A stretch of 64,000 bases of DNA from Palsa-948 sp964481195. Its GTDB lineage: Bacteria > Bacteroidota > Bacteroidia > Palsa-948. Both the position numbers and the translations under genes were made by a program. Every line of letters starts with the position of its first letter. Position 1 is the stretch's first letter. This document shows positions 53,814 through 61,480 of this stretch, piece by piece. The stretch is from contig CAYZTB010000010.1 of NCBI GenBank assembly GCA_964481195.1, positions 17,897-81,896 on the forward strand. The letters are read 5' to 3'. The notes beneath the pieces are model-generated. The model saw only the letters and a program-made list of their open reading frames with translations, was not told where the DNA came from and did not search any database.

Positions 53814-54782
53814 ATGAAAAAAATTGCTGTCTTTACTTCCGGAGGAGATTCGCCAGGCATGAACGCCTGCATACGAGCTGTAGTACGTACAGCCTTGTTT
53901 CATAAATTAGAAGTAGTTGGGATTGTTCACGGCTATGATGGAATGATAAAGAATGAATTTATTCCGCTTACCGCAAAATCTGTTTCAGGCATCATTCATC
54001 GCGGTGGTACAATTTTAAAAACGGCTCGCAGCAAAGAGTTTATGACTGCTGATGGAATGCTGAAAGCAAAACAAAATTTAGAAAAGAATAATATTGATGG
54101 TGTAGTAGCAATTGGAGGAGACGGTACTTTTAAAGGAGCATTAGAATTCAGCAAAATATGTTCTGTCCCTTTTGTTGGATGTCCGGGCACTATTGATAAT
54201 GATTTAGCTGGAACGGATTTTACTATTGGTTACGATACCGCTATAAATACTGTAGTAGAAGCAGTGGATAAGATACGCGATACGGCAGAAAGTCACGATC
54301 GCTTGTTTTTTGTAGAAGTGATGGGGCGCGATGCTGGGCTTATTGCACTACGTAGCGGGATAGGCTCTGGAGCTGAGGCAATATTAATTTCAGAATCTAA
54401 AATCGATATGGAGAATCTAATCTCGCATTTAAAATCTGGGAGAAAAGATAAAGCCTCAAAGATTGTAATAGTATCCGAACAAAATGGCACGGGCAGTGTA
54501 ATGAAAATTGCCGATGAAGTAAAAAAAGCAATTCCCCAACTAGATATTCGAGTATCAATACTGGGACATATTCAGCGGGGTGGAAATCCCACTTGCATGG
54601 ATCGGGTAAACTCCTCTCGCATGGGATTTTCTGCGGTAGAGGCACTTATGAAAGGTGAGAAAAATGTGATGATAGGAATCGTTAACAATAAAACATCGCT
54701 CACCCCTTTCAATAAAGCCATCAAACACTTTTCGGAACTTAATCCCGATTTAGTACAGATGATGAAAGTGCTTTCACTTTAA
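53814..54782 (+). CDS. pfkA: ATP-dependent 6-phosphofructokinase
   Basis: A 322-residue PfkA that phosphorylates fructose 6-phosphate, the committed glycolytic step. Motifs: FTSGGDSPGMNACIRAVVR; IGGDGTFKGA, where the Gly after GGD indicates ATP rather than PPi use; CPGTIDNDLAGTDFTIGYDT with the catalytic Asp; and VEVMGRDAGLIAL. The ATG at 53814 is preferred to the TTG at 53808. Its spacing to the M1 peptidase gene implies co-transcription. A hairpin follows the stop. Confidence 0.96.
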   Translation: MKKIAVFTSGGDSPGMNACIRAVVRTALFHKLEVVGIVHGYDGMIKNEFIPLTAKSVSGIIHRGGTILKTARSKEFMTADGMLKAKQNLEKNNIDGVVAIGGDGTFKGALEFSKICSVPFVGCPGTIDNDLAGTDFTIGYDTAINTVVEAVDKIRDTAESHDRLFFVEVMGRDAGLIALRSGIGSGAEAILISESKIDMENLISHLKSGRKDKASKIVIVSEQNGTGSVMKIADEVKKAIPQLDIRVSILGHIQRGGNPTCMDRVNSSRMGFSAVEALMKGEKNVMIGIVNNKTSLTPFNKAIKHFSELNPDLVQMMKVLSL

Positions 54783-54788
54783 CCAAAC

Positions 54789-54823
54789 AAAAAAGCCATC
54801 ACTTTTTATAGCGATGGCTTTAA
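54789..54823. terminator. Terminator between pfkA and the YqaE-like gene
   Basis: aaagccatc (54792-54800) and gatggcttt (54813-54821) form a 9-bp stem between convergent genes. On the minus strand it runs into a T tract (complement of the A run at 54789-54794), so it mainly terminates the minus-strand gene and may also serve pfkA. Confidence 0.8.
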
Positions 54824-54839
54824 AAAAATTTATTATTAA

Positions 54840-55442
54840 TTATCCAAAACAAACAAAGAACGCATAAATCATACCCGGGAAATAAAATAATAGCGTTAAC
54901 AAAAGACAAAACCAGAATCTAGTATGCCAATCATCGACAATCCCAACAGCTACAGGGGGTAAAAAAATACATAACAAAACCAATACTACAGCAGAAGCAT
55001 CTCCTCTCATAACTACAGGGAGTGAAATTGGGCTTAGTTTATTTAGCGACTTTGTAATTCCAACCGAAGGAGAAAATTTAGAAACATCAGCAGTAGCTTC
55101 AGTTTTTACTTCCTTAAATACTTTTATCGGCCTTATAGCCTTTTGCTTTTTAGTTGATGCCAACTCAACAGATTCTTTAGCTTGAGAAATAGAAGTGTTT
55201 TTTTCCGATATAACCTGAGCAGTTATAATAGATTCTGAGTTGTTAATATTCACAGCTTTAACTTCTTGCTTTACAACAACATCCTTTTCAACATCTTTAG
55301 AAGTTTGTTTTTTAGATGCAAAATGAATGTAATAACCATTGCTATGCTGGCGCTTTGCAATATCTACCGAAGTGCTGCATGAAGTAAAAATTAAAGCAGC
55401 AAGAAATACAGCTGCAGAATTTAAAAATGTTTTTGTTTTCAT
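54840..55442 (-). CDS. Lipoprotein with C-terminal YqaE/Pmp3-like membrane domain
   Basis: A 200-residue protein. The N-terminus TKTFLNSAAVFLAALIFTSC is a lipoprotein signal with the Cys in SCSTS. A Lys/Glu/Ser-rich middle follows. The last ~55 residues are two hydrophobic helices (AVVLVLLCIFLPPVAVGIVD, FWFCLLLTLLFYFPGMIYAF), the pattern of YqaE/Pmp3 (UPF0057) small membrane proteins. The combination of a lipid anchor with a Pmp3 domain is unusual in general but I recall related forms in Bacteroidota. Function unknown, possibly a stress or membrane-potential role. Confidence 0.72.
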   Translation of the reverse strand: MKTKTFLNSAAVFLAALIFTSCSTSVDIAKRQHSNGYYIHFASKKQTSKDVEKDVVVKQEVKAVNINNSESIITAQVISEKNTSISQAKESVELASTKKQKAIRPIKVFKEVKTEATADVSKFSPSVGITKSLNKLSPISLPVVMRGDASAVVLVLLCIFLPPVAVGIVDDWHTRFWFCLLLTLLFYFPGMIYAFFVCFG

Positions 55443-55462
55443 TGTTATTTATTGTTTGATTA

Positions 55463-56629
55463 TTATTTTAAAATTTCTCGAGATATAACAAGTTTCTGAA
55501 TTTCGGAAGTACCCTCGCCTATGGTACATAGTTTTGAATCGCGGAAATATTTTTCTACCGGAAAATCTTTGGTATAGCCATATCCACCAAAAATCTGCAC
55601 CGCATCGGTAGATACTTGAACCGATACTTCGGAAGCATAGTATTTTGCCATGGCAGACTCCTTGGTCACTTTCATGCCTCTATTTTTTAGATCTGCGGCT
55701 TGGTAGATGAGCATTTCGGCAGCTTCAATTTTAGTTCCCATATCAGCAATTTTAAATGCAATAGCCTGAAACTCAGAAATAGGCTTTCCAAACTGCTCAC
55801 GTTCTTTAGAATATTTAATGGAAGCTTCCATAGCACCTTTTGCGATGCCTAATGCTAGCGAAGCGATGGAAATTCGTCCACCGTCTAAAACTTTAAGAGA
55901 TTGCACAAAACCGTCTCCTACTTTTCCCATCACCTGATTTTTGTGAACACGGCAATTATCAAATATCAACTCCGATGTTTCTGAAGCACGCATGCCTAAT
56001 TTATTTTCTTTTCTTCCTCCGGAAAATCCTTTAGTTCCTTTTTCAATAATAAAGGCTGTCATGCCATGCGAATCTCCTTTTTCACCAGTACGGGCAATAA
56101 TCACTGCTACATCTCCGCTAATTCCGTGTGTAATAAAATTTTTAGAACCATTCAACACAAAGTAATCACCATCAGCCACAGCAGTTGTTAGCATACCACC
56201 CGCATCAGAGCCCGTATTTACTTCGGTTAAGCCCCAAGCGCCAATCCATTCAGCAGTAGCTAGTTTTGGTAAATACTTTTTCTTTTGTTCGTCATTTCCA
56301 AACTGCATGATATGCCCGGTACATAAAGAGTTATGTGCTGCCAGAGATAAACCTATAGAGCCACAAATTTTAGAAATTTCCGAAATCACAGTAACATACT
56401 CCATATAGCCAAAACCAGAGCCACCATATTCTGTAGGTACTAATACGCCCATCAAGCCTAGCTCACCCAATTTTTTAAAACATTCCACAGGAAATTTTTG
56501 GCTCTCGTCCCACTCCATCATTTCAGGACGAATATGCTCATCTCCAAATTTCTTAATCATATCAGCTATCATAAGCTGATTTTCGCTAAGTGTAAATTCT
56601 AACGTGGTAGTAGTTTCTGTATGTGACAT
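55463..56629 (-). CDS. Acyl-CoA dehydrogenase
   Basis: A 388-residue FAD-dependent acyl-CoA dehydrogenase of the short/medium-chain or branched-chain type, doing the first oxidation of acyl-CoA. Motifs: GAWGLTEVNTGSDAGGML (FAD contact), REQFGKPISEFQAIAFKIAD, VQIFGGYGYTKDFPVEKYFR, and IGEGTSEIQKLVISREIL, where the Glu of GEGT is the position of the catalytic base. The precise chain length is not predictable. It stands between the YqaE-like gene and apt with gaps, probably monocistronic. Confidence 0.93.
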   Translation of the reverse strand: MSHTETTTTLEFTLSENQLMIADMIKKFGDEHIRPEMMEWDESQKFPVECFKKLGELGLMGVLVPTEYGGSGFGYMEYVTVISEISKICGSIGLSLAAHNSLCTGHIMQFGNDEQKKKYLPKLATAEWIGAWGLTEVNTGSDAGGMLTTAVADGDYFVLNGSKNFITHGISGDVAVIIARTGEKGDSHGMTAFIIEKGTKGFSGGRKENKLGMRASETSELIFDNCRVHKNQVMGKVGDGFVQSLKVLDGGRISIASLALGIAKGAMEASIKYSKEREQFGKPISEFQAIAFKIADMGTKIEAAEMLIYQAADLKNRGMKVTKESAMAKYYASEVSVQVSTDAVQIFGGYGYTKDFPVEKYFRDSKLCTIGEGTSEIQKLVISREILK

Positions 56630-56730
56630 GGTATAATATTACTAGTTATAGTTGCCAATCGGCAGGTAGGCGAAATTACGAATAATACATTTTATTGATT
56701 CTTTAATTAATAACAATCAGAGCGCTTTAA

Positions 56731-57261
56731 TTAGTACTTAATTAGGCTAATAATGTCTTTCGAATAAGCTTCTAATTTATGTCTGCCATTTAAAAAGCTA
56801 AGTTCTAATAAAAATGCAAAAGCAGTTACCTGTGCTCCTTGCATTTGCACCAATTTAGCTGACGCTTCTGCAGTACCGCCTGTGGCTAATAAATCATCGT
56901 GCACCAGCACATTCCATCCTTTTTCTAATGCATCTATATGCATTTCAACTTTGGCAGTGCCGTATTCTAAATCATATTCACAAGAAACTGTTTTATAAGG
57001 TAGCTTACCTGCTTTACGTAGGGGGATTAATGGTATTTGCAATTTATTAGCCAGTAAAAATCCAAAAAAGAATCCACGACTTTCTGTACAAATAATAGCA
57101 TCTATCTTTTTTGCTCGAAGCTTTTCAATAAATTCATCAACAATTTCAGTACAAAGAGCGGCATTTTTTAAGACCGGAGTAATGTCCTTGTACACAATCC
57201 CCTTCTTTGGGAAATCAGGCACATCACGAATAACAGATTTTATTTTTTGCTCTAAATTCAT
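56731..57261 (-). CDS. apt: Adenine phosphoribosyltransferase
   Basis: A 176-residue purine-salvage enzyme that makes AMP from adenine and PRPP. The APRT motifs are visible: IRDVPDFPKKGIVYKDITPV at the N-terminus, ESRGFFFGFLLANKLQIP, and the PRPP-binding VLVHDDLLATGGTAEASAKL. Length is normal. Its start overlaps the stop of the upstream HHH gene by 4 bases (ATGA), so translation is coupled. Confidence 0.96.
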   Translation of the reverse strand: MNLEQKIKSVIRDVPDFPKKGIVYKDITPVLKNAALCTEIVDEFIEKLRAKKIDAIICTESRGFFFGFLLANKLQIPLIPLRKAGKLPYKTVSCEYDLEYGTAKVEMHIDALEKGWNVLVHDDLLATGGTAEASAKLVQMQGAQVTAFAFLLELSFLNGRHKLEAYSKDIISLIKY

Positions 57262-57959
57262 TTCAAAGTAAGATAAGGTTTGATTTTTACATATAGTTCC
57301 TCACTTATCAAATCTAGCTTTTTTATCTCGTCTAGACTTGTATAATCACCTTGCTTAATCCGTCTAGTAAAAATTGCTACAGCTTCTTTTTTACTAATGT
57401 AAGGGTGCATGCTTAGGTCGTTTACTGAAGCAATATTGATATTTAATTTACGAATCAGTAAACTGTCTACGCTCATTTGCTCTTCAACTTCCTTGTATTT
57501 TTCCAGATCTAAGCCATATACTTCCAGCAATTGTTCTTTGTTTCTGAATCCACCCAGGGCATCTCTAAACTTCACGATACGCTTTGCAAAGACAGTACCA
57601 ATCCCTCTTACTTTTTTAAGTTCTGTGGTATCGGCTGCATTAATTTCTACCACCAAAATCTTCCTTTCATTTTTAAATACTTTCCACTTCTCACTCTTTT
57701 CCTTGTTCTCTACAAGCTCATTCCCTGATAACTCCAAATTGCTTTTTAGGTAGCTAGTCGAATCACGAGCAAGTTTTTGTGCTTCTTCAAATTCAGCAAT
57801 TTCCTTATCAAACTTTGAGAAATCAATAGGTTGTCTAGAATAAAATAAATTAGAAAAAGAAAGGTAAAGAACTAGAATTACTATTATGGCAAGAAGTACA
57901 AATACGCCATTTCGCTCTCTTCTATTAAACGAAAAATAATCACGAAAAAAATGTTTCAT
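57258..57959 (-). CDS. Membrane-anchored helix-hairpin-helix (ComEA-like) protein
   Basis: A 233-residue protein with one N-terminal membrane segment (GVFVLLAIIVILVLYLSFSN) and two helix-hairpin-helix parts: EINAADTTELKKVRGIGTVF plus AKRIVKFRDALGGF, and NINIASVNDLSMHPYISKKE. HHH domains of this type bind DNA non-specifically, as in ComEA of DNA uptake. It has no other competence genes nearby, so a role in uptake is only a possibility. It is upstream of apt with an overlap of 4 bases. Confidence 0.85.
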   Translation of the reverse strand: MKHFFRDYFSFNRRERNGVFVLLAIIVILVLYLSFSNLFYSRQPIDFSKFDKEIAEFEEAQKLARDSTSYLKSNLELSGNELVENKEKSEKWKVFKNERKILVVEINAADTTELKKVRGIGTVFAKRIVKFRDALGGFRNKEQLLEVYGLDLEKYKEVEEQMSVDSLLIRKLNINIASVNDLSMHPYISKKEAVAIFTRRIKQGDYTSLDEIKKLDLISEELYVKIKPYLTLK

Positions 57960-57973
57960 GAAAATTAGTTTAC

Positions 57974-57993
57974 TCTTCTAAATCTTTAGAAGA
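57974..57993 (-). terminator. Weak hairpin after the MetS-like gene
   Basis: tcttctaaa and tttagaaga form a 9-bp inverted repeat in the spacer between the MetS-like gene and the HHH gene. It lacks a strong T tract and has few G:C pairs. Confidence 0.3.
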
Positions 57994-58030
57994 AATATTC
58001 TGGATAGTCTCAAACACAAAAACCCCTTAA

Positions 58031-58174
58031 TTAACGAGGCGTCTCACCGTTCTCCGAATAAGAATCGGGTTCTTTACGAGGAGGAGTTGTTAAAACTTTC
58101 CAGAAAAAATAAAGCGTAATTGATGTAATAGTAACTTCTGTTACTACCATCATTATTATTGCGGATGTGTTCAT
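58031..58174 (-). CDS. MetS-like small subunit of NSS transporter (47 aa)
   Basis: A 47-residue protein: MNTSAIIMMVVTEVTITSIT, then LYFFWKVLTTPPRKEPDS and a short polar end (YSENGETPR). It has a single membrane helix followed by a positively charged and polar tail, just like the MetS family of small subunits found downstream of NSS transporters (Corynebacterium MetPS carries methionine and alanine). Its ATG overlaps the stop codon of the upstream NSS gene in an ATGA (bases 58171-58174). Size, topology and overlap together make it convincing despite the short length. Confidence 0.85.
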   Translation of the reverse strand: MNTSAIIMMVVTEVTITSITLYFFWKVLTTPPRKEPDSYSENGETPR

Positions 58175-59748
58175 GATGTAATTCTTCCTTCTTTAGTTCT
58201 TTTTTTATAGGCTACATAAACCAGATATGCAGCTCCTAACCATACAAACAAAAGCCCCAATCGTGACGCATTTACATATACTAACTGTGTATTTAATTGT
58301 TCTATGACGGCAGAATCAGTTGCTGCAGTAATTTTTTCGTGAATCTCTTCATTTAAAATTTTAGACCAGATGCCTGGCAAGCTCGCCAAGAAAACCCAAC
58401 CTAATAATACAGGCGTAACAAACTTGATTATATATTTATAAATGATGGGAGGCTGAATATCTCCTCCTTCATTAATTTCGTTCCAGCCCTTATCCATTCC
58501 AAATACCCAAGCAAAAAGGATTACTTCAAAAAGCGCAAATACAACTAACGAAACCGTACCGGCCCAATAATCATATTCATCAAATACTCCGTAATTAAAA
58601 AATAAAACTGTTGGCAAGCCAAGCAAGAATACTGATAAGCCAAATGTCCAAGCAGCTTTAGTCTGCGTGAAATTAAATTCATCTTTTAAAAACCCAATGC
58701 AAGGAGTTCCCATAGCTAGCGAGGATGTTATTCCGGCAAAGAATAATAAGCCAAACCAAGCTACTCCACAAACAATAGCTAAGGTAGTTCCCCATTGTTC
58801 AAATAAATAAGGCAGCGTTTGAAATCCTAGACCTAAGCCACCACTCTTGGTCATTTCTACTACTTTATCTACTCCAAGAAAGCCAACTGAAATAGGGATC
58901 AACACCGCTGAGCCAAGCACTACTTCAACAAATTCATTCATCCACCCTGCACTCATCGCATTCAAGGCGATATCATCTTTTTTCTTTACATAAGAAGCAT
59001 AACACTGAATGGTTCCCATTCCTACGGAAAGAGTAAAAAATATTTGCCCGGCTGCAGCAAGCCAGACTTTTGCCGACCAGATAGAAGAAAAATCAGGCGT
59101 CCACAAAAAGCTAAGTCCTGCAGTTCCAGAATTAATTGCACCATGTTCTCCGGCTTTCATGGTTGTTGCAAAAATTGCTAACACAATTCCAAAAAGTATA
59201 AGTAATGGCATTCCTATTTTGGCAGCTTTCTCAACACCACCACTTAATCCTTTAGATAAAATCCAAGTGTTAATCAATAAACAAACTACCCAAAATATAA
59301 TTGGCTCAACCGTTGTTAAAGAAACGTAATCGCCAAAAAATCCAGCTACCTGATCTTGCGTTTGCCCGGCAAACGATCTTGTAACTGAGTGATAAACCCA
59401 GGATAAAGTCCAAGATTCTAAATAACAATAGTAAGCCGCAACTGCTAGGTTTGTAAAAATTCCAAAAACACCTAGGTATTTCCAAAATTTTCTTTTATCC
59501 ATTGCATCGAAAATAAAAGGCGTAGAGTGGTGACCATGTTTACCCCCAAAACGGCCCATGCTCCACTCAATCCACAAGAGAGGTATTCCCATTAATAAAA
59601 AACATACTAAGTAAGGAACTATAAATGCTCCTCCACCATTTTGTATAGCCTGAACAGGAAAGCGCAGGAAATTACCTAATCCAACAGCATTTCCTGCCAT
59701 GGCTAAAATAAGTCCTACCCTCGAGCCCCAAGAATCGTTATTACTCAT
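58171..59748 (-). CDS. Sodium-dependent transporter (NSS/SNF family)
   Basis: A 525-residue membrane transporter of the neurotransmitter:sodium symporter family. The N-terminus WGSRVGLILAMAGNAVGLGN and FLRFPVQAIQNGGGAFIVPY is the family's sodium/substrate-binding signature. About twelve helices follow. The substrate is probably an amino acid. The presence of a MetS-like small subunit downstream suggests methionine/alanine-type transport. It follows the APC permease by 2 bases, so APC-NSS-MetS form one operon. Confidence 0.93.
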   Translation of the reverse strand: MSNNDSWGSRVGLILAMAGNAVGLGNFLRFPVQAIQNGGGAFIVPYLVCFLLMGIPLLWIEWSMGRFGGKHGHHSTPFIFDAMDKRKFWKYLGVFGIFTNLAVAAYYCYLESWTLSWVYHSVTRSFAGQTQDQVAGFFGDYVSLTTVEPIIFWVVCLLINTWILSKGLSGGVEKAAKIGMPLLILFGIVLAIFATTMKAGEHGAINSGTAGLSFLWTPDFSSIWSAKVWLAAAGQIFFTLSVGMGTIQCYASYVKKKDDIALNAMSAGWMNEFVEVVLGSAVLIPISVGFLGVDKVVEMTKSGGLGLGFQTLPYLFEQWGTTLAIVCGVAWFGLLFFAGITSSLAMGTPCIGFLKDEFNFTQTKAAWTFGLSVFLLGLPTVLFFNYGVFDEYDYWAGTVSLVVFALFEVILFAWVFGMDKGWNEINEGGDIQPPIIYKYIIKFVTPVLLGWVFLASLPGIWSKILNEEIHEKITAATDSAVIEQLNTQLVYVNASRLGLLFVWLGAAYLVYVAYKKRTKEGRITS

Positions 59749-59750
59749 GT

Positions 59751-61229
59751 TTATTTATTATTTAGTTTACTTTTCTTTATTCCGTATAAAAAATACATTA
59801 TGACACCAATTAATAACCAAACTCCTAATCGTAGCCAGTTTGTCCATCCTAGTCCAAATATCATTGCGCTACAAACTAGTATCCCAAGAATAGGCACCAA
59901 AGGTACTAAAGGAGTTTTAAAACTACGTTTTAAATCCGGACGTTTTATGCGCAATATCCAAACACCAGCACAAACTAATATAAACGCAAATAGAGTTCCA
60001 ATGCTAGTCATGTCACCAACAATATCACCAGGCACAAAAGCTGCAAACAATCCAATGAAAATTAAAAATATCCAATTGGATTTATAAGGGGTTCTGAACT
60101 TGGGATGTAAATCAGAAAATATAGAAGGCACCAACCCATCTCGACTCATCGAATAAAATACGCGGGATTGTCCCATTAACATTACTAAAATTACTGATGA
60201 AAACCCTGCAAGTATTGCTACCGTAACTAATTTTCCCAACCAGCCGTAGCCAATCATATAGGTTTGTACAGCATAGGTTACAGATGCTTCTTTTCCTGTT
60301 GTTCTAAATTCTTCGCTGTTGGCTATTCCTGTTAGCACATAAGAAAATAATATATACAGGACCGTACAAATTACAAGAGAACCTAAAATACCAATTGGCA
60401 TATCGCGTTTAGGATTTACTGCTTCCTGTGCAGCTGTGGAAACAGCATCAAATCCAATAAATGCAAAGAACACTACTCCTGCAGCTGCAATGATTCCCAT
60501 TATTCCGCCATAGCTATGAGAGATGCCAAGGTCATCCATATAAATTCCAGGTTCTGGAATAAACGGAATATGGTTTGCTGGGATAATAAAGGTCCATCCA
60601 ATAACAATAAAGAGAATAACAATTGTAACTTTTGATATAACAATAAGTCCATTTACAAATGAGGATTCTTTCATTCCGCGGATTAACAATGCGGTAAGCG
60701 CCAACAGAATAAATAGTGCCGGAATGTTCATCATTCCGTGTGCAATTTCATTTCCTGCTGCGTCCCTCAGCACATCAAAAGGAGAATGACACCACTCAAA
60801 AGGAATTTGCATGTTAAAATATCCGAGCAATTTATTTAAATATTCGCTCCAGGCAATGCTTACTGTTGCAGCTCCGATGGCATATTCCAAAACAAGATCC
60901 CAGCCAATGATCCAGGCTACTAATTCACCCATTGTTGCATAAGAATAAGTATATGCACTTCCTGCAATTGGAATCATAGATGCAAACTCCGCATAACAAA
61001 GACCAGCTAATGCACAACCAAATGCTGCAACTGCAAAAGCAATCGTGACAGAAGGTCCAGCGTTATTGGCAGCTGCGGCAGCAGTTCGTACAAATAATCC
61101 TGCCCCAATAATTGCCCCAATTCCCAGCGCAATGAGCGCAAATGCTGTTAATGTTCTTTTGAGACCTTTTTCAGAGTCATCTGCCTCATTCATTAATACA
61201 TCAATGGATTTTTTTCTAAAAATTGACAT
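59751..61229 (-). CDS. APC family amino acid permease
   Basis: A ~492-residue transporter with about twelve hydrophobic helices. The motif ALGIGAIIGAGLFVRTAAAA and FAVAAFGCALAGLCYAEFAS are typical of cationic/branched-chain amino acid permeases of the APC family. GIMGIIAAAGVVFFAFIGFD and TAAQEAVNPKRDMPIGILGS continue the pattern. The substrate is not fixed by sequence. The ATG at 61229 (MSIFRKKS) is preferred, since the longer start at 61271 overlaps a minus-strand -7 box at 61269-61276. Confidence 0.92.
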   Translation of the reverse strand: MSIFRKKSIDVLMNEADDSEKGLKRTLTAFALIALGIGAIIGAGLFVRTAAAAANNAGPSVTIAFAVAAFGCALAGLCYAEFASMIPIAGSAYTYSYATMGELVAWIIGWDLVLEYAIGAATVSIAWSEYLNKLLGYFNMQIPFEWCHSPFDVLRDAAGNEIAHGMMNIPALFILLALTALLIRGMKESSFVNGLIVISKVTIVILFIVIGWTFIIPANHIPFIPEPGIYMDDLGISHSYGGIMGIIAAAGVVFFAFIGFDAVSTAAQEAVNPKRDMPIGILGSLVICTVLYILFSYVLTGIANSEEFRTTGKEASVTYAVQTYMIGYGWLGKLVTVAILAGFSSVILVMLMGQSRVFYSMSRDGLVPSIFSDLHPKFRTPYKSNWIFLIFIGLFAAFVPGDIVGDMTSIGTLFAFILVCAGVWILRIKRPDLKRSFKTPLVPLVPILGILVCSAMIFGLGWTNWLRLGVWLLIGVIMYFLYGIKKSKLNNK

Positions 61230-61268
61230 GAGGGATTGTATAAATTTATGTAGCTGAAGAAGTTGATT

Positions 61269-61276
61269 CAAAAGTA
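61269..61276 (-). promoter_or_regulatory. Promoter -7 box of the APC-NSS-MetS operon
   Basis: The complement reads TACTTTTG (TAnnTTTG), 40 bases before the APC ATG. A -33 box is not clear. Confidence 0.45.
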
Positions 61277-61426
61277 TAGAAGTTTTTGGATTAGCATTTA
61301 TTATGTTTTAAACCCCTCTTAACAATTATTTATTCTAAATATCTATTAATTGAGTTCAAGTTAAATAGATAAAAATCAATAACTATGTGTATTTCAATTA
61401 TTTAACACTAATCTTGTTTCAAATAA

Positions 61427-61459
61427 TTTGCTCTATTCAGCGTTTATTGAATAAATTTG
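61427..61459 (+). promoter_or_regulatory. Promoter of the CHU_C protein gene
   Basis: TTTG (61427-61430), a 21-base spacer and TAAATTTG (61452-61459) match the Bacteroidota promoter. It supports the GTG start at 61481, as the alternative TTG at 61457 would lie inside the -7 box. Confidence 0.62.
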
Positions 61460-61480
61460 TGTTATTGCAACAAACTTTAC

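Noticed and set aside
57258..57959. DNA-uptake (competence) operon
   Set aside because: Only a HHH protein is present, linked to apt; no comEC or comF-like genes are in view.
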